Positions 53,751-61,033 of a DNA stretch of 61,033 bases are shown piece by piece. Both the position numbers and the translations under genes were made by a program. A model generated the notes under the pieces. The model did no database searches. It worked only from the letters and a program-made list of their open reading frames with translations, and was not told the origin of the DNA. Source of the stretch: Bacteroidota bacterium (GTDB lineage Bacteria; Bacteroidota; Bacteroidia; B-17B0; Aurantibacillaceae); NCBI GenBank assembly GCA_003153315.1, contig PLYA01000022.1, forward strand, positions 25,702-86,734, written 5' to 3'. Positions within the stretch are counted from its first letter, which is position 1; each line of letters starts with the position of its first letter.

Positions 53751-54674
53751 ATGAGTTTATTAGTTATTGGTACTGTTGCCTTTGATGCCATTGAGACCCC
53801 TTTTGGTAAAACAGATAAGATTGTAGGCGGGGCAGCTTCTTACATTAGTTTGGCGGCTTCTTATTTTTATAACCACATTAATATTGTGTCGGTTGTAGGT
53901 GAAGATTTCTCACAAGACTTTCTTTCTATCCTAAAAAAACAAGGTGTTAATTTAGATGGTTTGCAAATTAAAAAAGGTGAGAAATCTTTTTTCTGGGCAG
54001 GTAAGTATCATAACGATTTGAATAACCGAGACACTTTGGATACGCAACTTAACGTATTAGCTGATTTTGACCCGGTAGTTCCTGCATCTTACCAAAACTG
54101 CGAGTTTTTAATGCTGGGCAATCTAATGCCTTCCCTTCAGTTAAAAGTATTGGCGCAGTTGAAAACCCGTCCGAAATTAATTGTATTAGACACCATGAAT
54201 TTTTGGATGGATATTGCCATGGATGATTTAAAACAGGTTATTGCTAAAATAGATGTACTTACCATTAATGATAGCGAGGCAAGGCAGCTATCTGGAGAAT
54301 ACTCTTTGGTAAAAGCCGCACAAAAGATTTTAAAAATGGGGCCTAAAACGCTTATCATAAAAAAGGGAGAGCACGGCGCTTTGTTGTTTAATAAGGATGA
54401 AGTTTTCTTTGCCCCTGCCCTACCCCTTGAAGATGTGTTTGACCCAACCGGTGCAGGTGATAGCTTTGCAGGTGGTTTTATAGGCTACCTAGCGAAAACA
54501 CATGATATATCGTTTGAGAATATGAAACGCGCTATTATATACGGATCTGCCATGGCAAGCTTTACGGTTGAGAAATTTGGTACCGAGCGATTAATAGGAT
54601 TGAGCAAAGCTGATGTGGAAGAACGCGTGCAGGAGTTTGTAGACCTGGTTCAGTTTGATATTGCTCTGGTATAA
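53751..54674 (+). CDS. PfkB-family carbohydrate/nucleoside kinase
   Basis: A 307-residue ribokinase-fold kinase. The N-terminal VIGTVAFDAIETPFGKTDKIVGGAA segment (seen here in blocks) holds the substrate-binding Asp and the GG hinge. VLTINDSEARQL is the middle motif. DPTGAGDSFAGGF near 231-243 is the second PfkB signature with the catalytic Asp. The C-terminal MASFTVEKFGTERLIGLS is typical of a Bacteroidota group annotated as sugar kinases; the substrate (sugar or nucleoside) is unknown. meaB lies 63 bases downstream on the same strand. Confidence 0.9.
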   Translation: MSLLVIGTVAFDAIETPFGKTDKIVGGAASYISLAASYFYNHINIVSVVGEDFSQDFLSILKKQGVNLDGLQIKKGEKSFFWAGKYHNDLNNRDTLDTQLNVLADFDPVVPASYQNCEFLMLGNLMPSLQLKVLAQLKTRPKLIVLDTMNFWMDIAMDDLKQVIAKIDVLTINDSEARQLSGEYSLVKAAQKILKMGPKTLIIKKGEHGALLFNKDEVFFAPALPLEDVFDPTGAGDSFAGGFIGYLAKTHDISFENMKRAIIYGSAMASFTVEKFGTERLIGLSKADVEERVQEFVDLVQFDIALV

Positions 54675-54737
54675 ATGACCCGAGCCTTTTCAGGCGAACA
54701 CCATATTGCCATTGAAAAACAAAATAAATAACACAAT

Positions 54738-55712
54738 ATGAAACCATCCCTCACTATAAAAGAGTATGTAGAGGGTATTCTGAATAAAGATATTTCTGTT
54801 TTAGCAAGAGCTATAACTCTTGCAGAATCTAACAAAGCAGAGCATCAGGAAATTTCTAAGCAGGTTATTGAGCAATTATTGCCACACACGGGTAATTCGG
54901 TACGTATTGGTATTACTGGTGTGCCGGGTGTGGGCAAGAGTACCTTTATAGAAGTATTCGGACAGGTATTAGTTGAGAAGAAACACCTTGTAGCTGTATT
55001 AGCCGTTGACCCAAGCAGCACACTTAGCAAAGGAAGCATACTGGGAGATAAGACCCGCATGGAAAAACTTTCTTCTACCAATGATGTTTTTATTCGCCCT
55101 TCTCCGTCAAGCGGGAGCTTGGGCGGTGTGGCGCGCAAAACCAGAGAAAGCATTTTGCTATGCGAAGCGGCAGGCTTTGATTATATTTTAATTGAAACGG
55201 TTGGTGTAGGACAAAGCGAAACAGAGGTACACAACCTAACTGATTTCTTTTTGTTATTGATGCTTGCCGGGGCCGGAGATGAACTGCAGGGCATTAAGCG
55301 TGGCATTATGGAGATGGCCGATGGCATTGCCATTACCAAAGCAGACGGAACCAATGCCGATAAAGCAAAAGCTGCCCGTGCAGAATATGCCAATGCCATA
55401 CATTTATTTCCGCCAACCGAGAGTGGCTGGATACCTGAAGTAAAAACCTGCTCAAGTACACAAAACACAGGTATTGAAGAAGTATATACCATGATTGAAA
55501 AGTACATACGCCATACAAAAGCTAATAACTACTTTACCAAAAAGCGACAAGAACAAACTCTGTTTTGGTTTGACAGTTTGGTGCAGGAAAAAATAAGAGA
55601 ACACTTTTTTAGCAATCCGGCTTTTATAAAACGCTACCAGCAGGCAAAAACCAAAATAAGTAATAACCAAACTACCATACCGCTTGCTATTAGTGCTGTG
55701 TTTGGGAAGTAA
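54738..55712 (+). CDS. meaB: MeaB/ArgK-type G protein, methylmalonyl-CoA mutase chaperone
   Basis: A 324-residue P-loop GTPase that guards and reloads the adenosylcobalamin cofactor of methylmalonyl-CoA mutase. The P-loop GVPGVGKST is at about 61-69, then VDPSSTLSKGSILGDKTRM, ETVGVGQSE (switch region) and TKADG (G4). No mutase gene lies in the window. The presence of meaB with metH indicates that this organism uses cobalamin in two pathways. Array F begins 24 bases after its stop. Confidence 0.94.
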   Translation: MKPSLTIKEYVEGILNKDISVLARAITLAESNKAEHQEISKQVIEQLLPHTGNSVRIGITGVPGVGKSTFIEVFGQVLVEKKHLVAVLAVDPSSTLSKGSILGDKTRMEKLSSTNDVFIRPSPSSGSLGGVARKTRESILLCEAAGFDYILIETVGVGQSETEVHNLTDFFLLLMLAGAGDELQGIKRGIMEMADGIAITKADGTNADKAKAARAEYANAIHLFPPTESGWIPEVKTCSSTQNTGIEEVYTMIEKYIRHTKANNYFTKKRQEQTLFWFDSLVQEKIREHFFSNPAFIKRYQQAKTKISNNQTTIPLAISAVFGK

Positions 55713-55736
55713 AAAAGAAACAACCATTTCATTCCC

Positions 55737-55862
55737 TCACTATTGCAACTACAGTTCGAGTGACTAATTCTGCAGATTGAGTGAGTAAATCTACAGGTTG
55801 AGCTGCTAAACCTACAGGTTGAGTGAGTAAATCTACAGTTCTAGCGACTAAAACTGTGGTAA
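55737..55862. repeat. 21-bp tandem repeat array F (6 units)
   Basis: Six units of exactly 21 bp with core GTAAATCTACAGGTTGAG, the outer ones degenerate. It lies in the 190-base space between the convergent ends of meaB and the DUF3298 gene, so it is downstream of both. Plus-strand frames contain stops within the unit, so here no long plus-strand frame is open, which argues against a coding role for the family. Confidence 0.88.
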
Positions 55863-55902
55863 AAACTATTAATTATAAGGTATTTGGCAAGGAAGCCACG
55901 GT

Positions 55903-57006
55903 TTATTTTAAATACTCAGGCTTAACCAAACCCTCCAACTCCTTTTTAGTTAAAAACACTTGCGGTGCGCCCATCACATAAGGGCCTGCCTCATACGAGT
56001 TGTATTGAAACAAAAGTCCACCTTTGGTAATGGCAAAGTTACTGGCCAATTTAAATTCTGCTTCATCATAAAACCAACCGTTCTCTTTTAAATCGCCATT
56101 GGTTTTAATAAACTTTTCTTTGGCAACGGCAATCAGGTTATCTATAGCTTCGGGCAACATAATTTGCATCAAAGAAATGGTATCTCCGGTTTGAGGATTA
56201 AAATTATAAAAGGCGCAATAACTGTTAGGATGCGCACCACCAGTGTTTCCATAATAAGAGACACTGATACATAGCACATTTTCTTCGTTAGAAATAACAC
56301 CCATGCCAAATTGTTCATCCGAGTAATCAAAATCTCTTTCACCATCAATGCTATGCAGCAAATCATTTATGTTTTTATAAGGCTTTTCTGAAGTGATTGG
56401 TTGTAACACAGTTTTTTCAAGCAAGGCATTTATCTTTATGCAAGCATTGGCTTTAAGATTCTTTACACTAATCATGGAAACACTCATGTCCGAGCAAAGC
56501 GTATCGCCCCAGTTAAGCGTATCTTTTTTATGCGATTTTAGGTTCTTTTTCTTCCTTTCGCAATTCTCATGATAATACTCCTTGAAGTCAAACTGTGCTA
56601 CATTTTGGGTTGCTTCACTTAATTCAAAAGAAAGTTCTTTTTTTGTTTTAGGGTTTATCCAAACGCCCTTCATAGTATTACCAGTAAAGTTTCCTTTAAA
56701 TATTCCTGTAATATCACCTTTGCTATCTCTTTCAGTCAACTCAAAGCTACCGCCATTGTCAAGCTTACCATAAACATCAAGAGGTATTCCAACATTATCA
56801 TAGTAATAGCTGCCGCTTATATTTATAGCTTTAGTAATGGTGTCTCTTCGCTTGATAATATCCATGGTAATGGCATACTTGTCGGCTATTTTGCCTTGTA
56901 GTTTCATGTATACATTATCCGGTGACAAAAGACCGCTACTTAATGGATTAGCAAAGGCTGTAAAAGGAATAATTGCCAAAAAGCAAAGTTTAAAAAGTAT
57001 TTTCAT
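55903..57006 (-). CDS. Exported DUF3298-domain protein (RsiV-like)
   Basis: A 367-residue protein with a signal peptide ([19 protein letters not shown]). The N-terminal region (about 30-130) is a beta-rich domain of repeated G-x-Y strands with unknown function. The C-terminal region carries [18 protein letters not shown], the DUF3298 signature GGAHPN, and the [12 protein letters not shown] segment. Relatives include the lysozyme-sensing anti-sigma factor RsiV, but there is no sigma-factor gene nearby and no membrane helix after the signal. So it is an exported protein of unknown role. It is divergent from kbl. Confidence 0.85.
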   Translation of the reverse strand: MKILFKLCFLAIIPFTAFANPLSSGLLSPDNVYMKLQGKIADKYAITMDIIKRRDTITKAINISGSYYYDNVGIPLDVYGKLDNGGSFELTERDSKGDITGIFKGNFTGNTMKGVWINPKTKKELSFELSEATQNVAQFDFKEYYHENCERKKKNLKSHKKDTLNWGDTLCSDMSVSMISVKNLKANACIKINALLEKTVLQPITSEKPYKNINDLLHSIDGERDFDYSDEQFGMGVISNEENVLCISVSYYGNTGGAHPNSYCAFYNFNPQTGDTISLMQIMLPEAIDNLIAVAKEKFIKTNGDLKENGWFYDEAEFKLASNFAITKGGLLFQYNSYEAGPYVMGAPQVFLTKKELEGLVKPEYLK

Positions 57007-57069
57007 GCCTGCAAAATAAGAATAAAAAAAGAGATAATCTTTTACGATATTCGCATAAAATTAGAACAG

Positions 57070-58269
57070 ATGTACGGAGCATTTCAACAACACTTACAAA
57101 AGGAATTAACTGCTATAGAAGAAGCAGGCTTGTTTAAAAAAGAACGCATTATTGCTTCAGAACAGGGCGCATCCATTAAACTGGCAAACGGAAAAGAAGT
57201 AATTATTTTTTGCGCTAATAATTATCTGGGCTTATCATCTCATCCAAAAGTTATCGAAGCTGCCCATAAAACGCTTGATTACAGAGGCTATGGCATGTCA
57301 TCCGTACGTTTTATTTGTGGCACACAGGATATACATAAAGAATTGGAACAAAAAATTTCTTCTTTCTTAAAACAAGAAGATACCATTTTATATGCTGCAT
57401 GCTTTGATGCCAATGGCGGCGTATTTGAGCCTCTGTTAGGCGAAGAAGATGCCATTATATCGGATGAACTGAACCATGCTTCTATTATAGATGGGGTACG
57501 TTTATGCAAAGCACAACGATATCGCTATAAAAACTGCGATATGAACGATTTGGAAGAACAATTGAAAGCAGCGCAGGCACAACGTTTCCGTTTAATTGTT
57601 ACCGATGGTGTATTTAGTATGGATGGTTTTGTAGCTCCGCTGGATAAGATTTGTGATTTAGCCGAAAAATATAATGCCATGGTCATGGTAGATGAAAGTC
57701 ATGCCACTGGCTTTATTGGCAAAACAGGCAGAGGCACGGTTGAATTGAAGAACGTAATGCATCGCGTGGATATTATTACCGGAACTTTAGGTAAGGCCTT
57801 AGGTGGTGCTATGGGTGGCTTTACAGCGGGCAAAAAAGAAGTTATAGAAATGCTACGGCAACGTTCCCGTCCGTATTTGTTTTCTAATTCTTTGGCGCCG
57901 CATATTGTGGGAGCTTCTATTGCCGTGTTTGATATGCTGAATGAAACTACCACATTGCGAGATACTTTAGAATCTAATATCAACTACTTTAAAAAAGGTA
58001 TTAAAGAAGCCGGCTTAGAGTTTAAGAACGGAGATTCTGCTATAATACCTATTATGCTATACGAAGCTAAGCTTGCACAAACTTTTGCCGAGAAACTATT
58101 AGATGAGGGTATTTATGTAATTGGTTTCTTTTATCCGGTAGTGCCAAAAGGGCAAGCCCGCATACGCGTGCAAATATCGGCAGCACATACTAAAGCACAA
58201 TTAGATAAAGCCCTTACTGCCTTTGCAAAAATTGGTAAAGAATTAGGTGTGGTAAAAGCTTTAGCGTAA
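57070..58269 (+). CDS. kbl: Glycine C-acetyltransferase (2-amino-3-ketobutyrate CoA ligase)
   Basis: A 399-residue PLP enzyme of the alpha-oxoamine synthase family that cleaves 2-amino-3-ketobutyrate to glycine and acetyl-CoA, the second step of threonine breakdown. [13 protein letters not shown]-type residues ([13 protein letters not shown] here), [22 protein letters not shown] and the PLP lysine in GTLGKALGG (near 241) are all present. Very close to E. coli Kbl in length. The partner tdh (threonine dehydrogenase) is not next to it. tRNA-Ser follows after 21 bases. Confidence 0.95.
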   Translation: MYGAFQQHLQKELTAIEEAGLFKKERIIASEQGASIKLANGKEVIIFCANNYLGLSSHPKVIEAAHKTLDYRGYGMSSVRFICGTQDIHKELEQKISSFLKQEDTILYAACFDANGGVFEPLLGEEDAIISDELNHASIIDGVRLCKAQRYRYKNCDMNDLEEQLKAAQAQRFRLIVTDGVFSMDGFVAPLDKICDLAEKYNAMVMVDESHATGFIGKTGRGTVELKNVMHRVDIITGTLGKALGGAMGGFTAGKKEVIEMLRQRSRPYLFSNSLAPHIVGASIAVFDMLNETTTLRDTLESNINYFKKGIKEAGLEFKNGDSAIIPIMLYEAKLAQTFAEKLLDEGIYVIGFFYPVVPKGQARIRVQISAAHTKAQLDKALTAFAKIGKELGVVKALA

Positions 58270-58290
58270 ATTCGCAGCCCTTAAATTTCA

Positions 58291-58375
58291 GGAGAGGTGT
58301 CAGAGTGGCCGATCGAGCACGCTTGGAAAGCGTGTATACCGCAAGGTATCGGGGGTTCGAATCCCCCCCTCTCCG
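58291..58375 (+). tRNA. tRNA-Ser (anticodon GGA)
   Basis: 85 bases. Acceptor GGAGAGG/CCTCTCC, D arm, anticodon stem-loop with CTTGGAAAG, a class II variable arm (TACCGCAAGGTA) and T arm GGGGGTTCGAATCCCCC. No encoded CCA: the next bases are CAATT. A strong hairpin starts at 58377. Confidence 0.95.
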
Positions 58376-58376
58376 C

Positions 58377-58416
58377 AATTGTGCTATAATACAATTTATT
58401 GTATTATAGCACAATT
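58377..58416 (+). terminator. 18-bp perfect hairpin after tRNA-Ser
   Basis: AATTGTGCTATAATACAA (58377-58394), loop TTTA, and the exact complement TTGTATTATAGCACAATT (58399-58416), then TTCTTTCTT. It starts one base after the tRNA. The perfect, AT-rich stem is longer than usual for a terminator and could also be a recombination or insertion footprint. Confidence 0.65.
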
Positions 58417-58448
58417 TCTTTCTTGCAGGGGTAATTCGTAAAATGTCC

Positions 58449-58511
58449 ATTTCCCGTTCGCTCAACCAAACATACAGTTTACTGGCTGAAACATGCAGTT
58501 GGCTGCAACAA
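58449..58511. repeat. 21-bp tandem repeat array H (3 units)
   Basis: Three 21-bp units at 58449, 58470 and 58491. The last two share ACATRCAGTT and CTG; the first matches the third at about 13 of 21 positions. The next base begins sequence homologous to the CHU_C protein family, so the array sits exactly at the 5' break of the pseudogene. Confidence 0.65.
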
Positions 58512-59839
58512 GTCCTTCCATTTTTCCATCAGTAAGTGGTGTTTATTGGGTTAATATGCTTTTAAATCAATGTATGGTAAGAGATAGTGCCACTGTAACC
58601 ATTATTAGTGCGCCTGTTCTTGCGGTAACTAATTATATTGCCTGCTATGGGCAATCTGTTACTATAGCGCCTAATGTTTCAGGAGGGTCAGGCGCATATA
58701 CCTATAATTGGGGCAGTAGTTATAATGGCTCTTCCTATACCACAGTTCCTAAAGCAGATAGTATTTATTCTGTTTCTATTACTGATGCAAACGGATGCTT
58801 TACACCTATTTATACAGCCAGTATAACTGTTTTAGAACCTTTACAAGTAATTGCGAATGGATTTAATACATGTTCCGCTAACATAACAAGTATAAAGGCA
58901 ATTGCATCAGGCGGTAACGGTAATTATATCTATACATAGCTTCCTTCCAACTCGCATCAAAACCCTCTGCAGCTAACCTCTCAAAACAATACCATATATA
59001 CCGTAATAGTATCAGACGGATGTAGCCTGAATAATGCCAGCGATACAGCTCAGGTAATAATTACACCTGCCCCCGTTATTAATTTGCCGCAAAGCGTTTC
59101 TGGTTGCAGACCTGTTTGCATAAACTTCTCTAATATACCTTATGATACGTTATCTCACTGGAAATGGGATTTCGGAGATGGAGATGTGTCCACTAATCAA
59201 ACTACAAACCATTGTTATAACAAATCAGGTAACTATACTATAAGCTTTTCTTATACCACTACTTTAGGATGTATTGAAACAGTTGGCTCAAATAATATTG
59301 TAACTCTTTTTCCGTCTCCTTTAGCTGCTTTTAATGCATCAGTTTTTCAAACGGATATTTTTAATACGGAAATTAATTTTTTTAATGGGTCTACGGGCTA
59401 TAATACATCTCAATGGTTTTTTGGAGATACAACCAGATCAAACCTTCAAAACCCTTCGCATAATTATGCAGCTATCGGAACTTATCCCGTAATGCTTTTA
59501 GTACAAAATCAACATGGATGCACAGATACAGTTATTCATGAAATAATAATAAAAGATGTATTTACCTTTTATGCCCCAAGTGTATTTACACCTAATGGAG
59601 ATGGATTAAATGAAGAGTTTTTGCCCATGGGTACAGGGTGGGATAATACTAGTTTTAAAATGCAGGTTTTTGACCGCTGGGGAAATTTAATACTTAGCAC
59701 AACTAATCCGGCCCAAGGATGGGATGGTAAAGTAAAAGGGGAATTAGCACATGAAGATACTTATGTTTGGAAGGTTGATTTAAAGGATGTTTTTAATACA
59801 TTTCATTCTTATTCAGGAATTACATCGTTAATAAAATAA
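58493..59839 (+). pseudogene. CHU_C/gliding-motility-associated secreted protein, 5'-truncated and with an internal stop
   Basis: Two open parts in the same frame (58493-58936 and 58940-59836) are joined by a single amber codon (58937-58939). The flanking reading, GNGNYIYT-stop-LPSNSHQNPLQ, strongly suggests TGG (Trp) became TAG. The parent was a large T9SS type B cargo: SVSGVYWVN and SGGSGAYTYNWG are Ig-like/SprB-like repeats; FGDGDVSTNQTTNHCYNKSG is a PKD domain. FTPNGDGLNEEF, FDRWGNL and GWDGKVKG form the complete C-terminal sorting domain. The 5' part is missing: just upstream is array H and an in-frame TGA at 58487, and no signal peptide remains. It is not likely to be functional. Confidence 0.88.
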
Positions 59840-59995
59840 TTACAATGTTGCTTTTAAACAAGCGGCGATCTCAATAAAAATCTCACCTTCTTAGTTGTGT
59901 GATCTAAGGATAAAAATCTTGCAGCAATGCTTTGAACATTCAACCTTAAGAAGCTGCACACTATGGTTGACAGTAAGTAAAAACTAGTTTATAGA

Positions 59996-60739
59996 CTACC
60001 TTATTGCAAGGACATTAATCAAAATTTGGCGTTTTTCGCGTGATACAGGTATTTGTATATTATCAGTCATAACAACATAGCCTCCATCGGTTTTTACATA
60101 TCTTTCTATTTGATTAAGATTAATAATGAAGGTTTTATGCACTCTGAAAAAATTATTGCTTAGTAAACCTTCATAATCTTTTAGTGTTTTAGATGAAGTA
60201 ATTTTTTTACCATCTGTTAAAAATACATTAGTATAGTTAGAGTCTGATTCAAACCGTATTATGCTATCCATTTCAACATAAATAATTTCATTCAGGCTAT
60301 TGATAGCCAGTTTCTTTTTACTCAAAGTATTATCTATTTTTTCAAGAAGCTCAGAGATGCTTAGATTTGGTTTTCCGTTTTTTACGACTAAATCTAATTT
60401 GTTTACAGCTACGGTCAATTCACCAGCATCTACTGGTTTTAATAAATAGTCAATGGTATTGTATTTGAAAGCTTTTATAGCATAATTGTTATACGCGGTA
60501 GTAAATATTACATGAAAGGAAAGATGTTTAAGCTGCTCTAACAATTCAAAACCACTTATTATGGGCATTTCAATATCCAAAAAAACCACATCTGGTTTTA
60601 ATTTTTCAATAGATTCAATAGCTTCTTCAGGTATTGTCTCACTAGCCATAATTTCAACAGTAGGGCAATTTTTGGCAATAAGATGTTGCAGGTATTTAAT
60701 GCCATTTATTTCATCATCAATTATTATTGCTTTTAGCAT
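59996..60739 (-). CDS. LytTR-type response regulator
   Basis: A 247-residue two-component regulator. The receiver domain (1-120) has the phosphoryl-acceptor Asp in VVFLDIEMP (near residue 54), the conserved Thr in VIFTTAYNNY, and Lys in LLKPVD. The LytTR DNA-binding domain (about 145-245) contains YVEMDSIIRFESDSNYTNVFL and FFRVHKTFIINLNQIERY. It lies 32 bases after the end of a histidine kinase gene on the same strand, its probable partner. The target genes are unknown. Confidence 0.93.
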   Translation of the reverse strand: MLKAIIIDDEINGIKYLQHLIAKNCPTVEIMASETIPEEAIESIEKLKPDVVFLDIEMPIISGFELLEQLKHLSFHVIFTTAYNNYAIKAFKYNTIDYLLKPVDAGELTVAVNKLDLVVKNGKPNLSISELLEKIDNTLSKKKLAINSLNEIIYVEMDSIIRFESDSNYTNVFLTDGKKITSSKTLKDYEGLLSNNFFRVHKTFIINLNQIERYVKTDGGYVVMTDNIQIPVSREKRQILINVLAIR

Positions 60740-60771
60740 AAATCAATTTATTTAATATTGTCTTTTATAAA

Positions 60772-61033
60772 TTACGAAATATTTGAGTCAGATATATTTT
60801 TCATTATGGGCAGGGATAAAATTACTTTTGTTCCTTCGCTATTTCCATCTTTATCAACTTTATCAATTATATCCAAGCTTAAATCCATATTTAAGTTTTT
60901 ATTCATTAACTCTAATCTTTGTTGTATGAAGTTTATAGCTAAGGATTTATCTTTTTCTAAAATTTTGCCTGCCTTTTTAAAATTCCTACCTACACCATTA
61001 TCTTCTATGATGCAGGTTATCTTTCTTTCATTA
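60772..61033 (-). CDS. Sensor histidine kinase, C-terminal part (partial, leaves the window)
   Basis: The last 87 or so codons of a kinase that continues beyond the right edge. The visible part is the end of a HATPase_c domain: TCIIEDNGVGRNF (N and G1 boxes), SLAINFIQQRLELMN, EGTKVILSLPI (G2 region), then the tail SDSNIS and TAA at 60772-60774. The pattern with QRLELMN is that of LytS/YehU-type kinases that pair with LytTR regulators. The sensor domain is not visible. Confidence 0.87.
   Translation of the reverse strand, partial: NERKITCIIEDNGVGRNFKKAGKILEKDKSLAINFIQQRLELMNKNLNMDLSLDIIDKVDKDGNSEGTKVILSLPIMKNISDSNIS

Noticed and set aside
16129-55862. Arrays as CRISPR
   Set aside because: Units are directly adjacent with no unique spacers, there are no cas genes, and the repeat sequence differs at every locus.
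58937-58939. Programmed read-through, selenocysteine or pyrrolysine at the in-frame TAG
   Set aside because: The gene also lacks its 5' end, there is no specific downstream structure, and a TGG to TAG change explains it.
59840-59995. Gene or regulatory RNA between the pseudogene and the LytTR gene
   Set aside because: Only short imperfect inverted repeats are visible; no open frame, promoter or known motif.

Overview
The window is a chromosomal segment of an AT-rich member of the Bacteroidota. The evidence is consistent. About twenty genes have a perfect TAnnTTTG -7 box just upstream, and Shine-Dalgarno sequences are mostly absent. There is a SecDF fusion, the Bacteroidota-specific ribosomal protein bL38 (DUF4295), a SusC-like TonB receptor, a PorV/PorQ-family protein, and proteins with type IX secretion C-terminal sorting domains (one CHU_C/gliding type). 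I cannot name a genus; a Chitinophagales- or Cytophagales-like lineage would fit. I see no transposase, integrase, prophage or CRISPR array.

Layout. 1-6.7 kb: structured repeat R1, serS, an OmpH/Skp-like protein, a MazG-like pyrophosphatase, a CapD/PglF-type nucleotide-sugar dehydratase, an outer-membrane protein and waaA (Kdo transferase). 6.7-12.6 kb: an LtaS-like sulfatase-fold membrane enzyme, and metH behind a SAM-I riboswitch with its own terminator. 12.7-20 kb: a large TPR protein, a GT87-like membrane glycosyltransferase, a methyltransferase, lhgO, a beta-barrel protein and a small lipoprotein. 20-28 kb: dedA, ABC-F, ftsY, bL38, rpmG (bL33) and secDF, a translation/secretion block. 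28-39 kb: an NHL-repeat T9SS cargo, a patatin phospholipase, a porin, an outer-membrane protein, psd, GT2, an oligopeptide-binding lipoprotein, tilS and lspA. 39-50 kb: HIT, greA, then PorV-like, a 1524-residue T9SS cargo and a TonB receptor in one apparent operon. 50-61 kb: a dCMP deaminase, tRNA-Leu and tRNA-Asn, a lineage-specific hypothetical, a TPR protein, a PfkB kinase, meaB, a DUF3298 protein, kbl, tRNA-Ser, a broken CHU_C gene, and a LytTR regulator with the end of its histidine kinase.

Most unusual signal. At least six, and probably eight, separate intergenic spaces hold tandem arrays whose unit is exactly 21 bp, although the unit sequence differs completely from array to array. They lie at 16129-16527, 20080-20331, 27799-28029, 39518-39769, 52285-52494 and 55737-55862; a three-unit array sits at 58449-58511, against the truncated CHU_C pseudogene, and a weak one at 50195-50257. 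Orientation of the flanking genes is mixed, several arrays touch or overlap stop codons, and the repeat length rather than the sequence is conserved. I know of no description of such a family. A second repeat family (R1 143-230, R2 53547-53633) looks like a structured element: one hairpin stem changes on both sides between copies.

How the genes work together. Much of the window serves the cell envelope: LPS core (waaA), nucleotide sugars (CapD), phosphatidylethanolamine (psd), lipoprotein processing (lspA), Sec export (secDF, ftsY) and T9SS cargo. metH and meaB both imply use of cobalamin. serS, tilS, greA, rpmG, bL38, ABC-F and three tRNAs are housekeeping genes.
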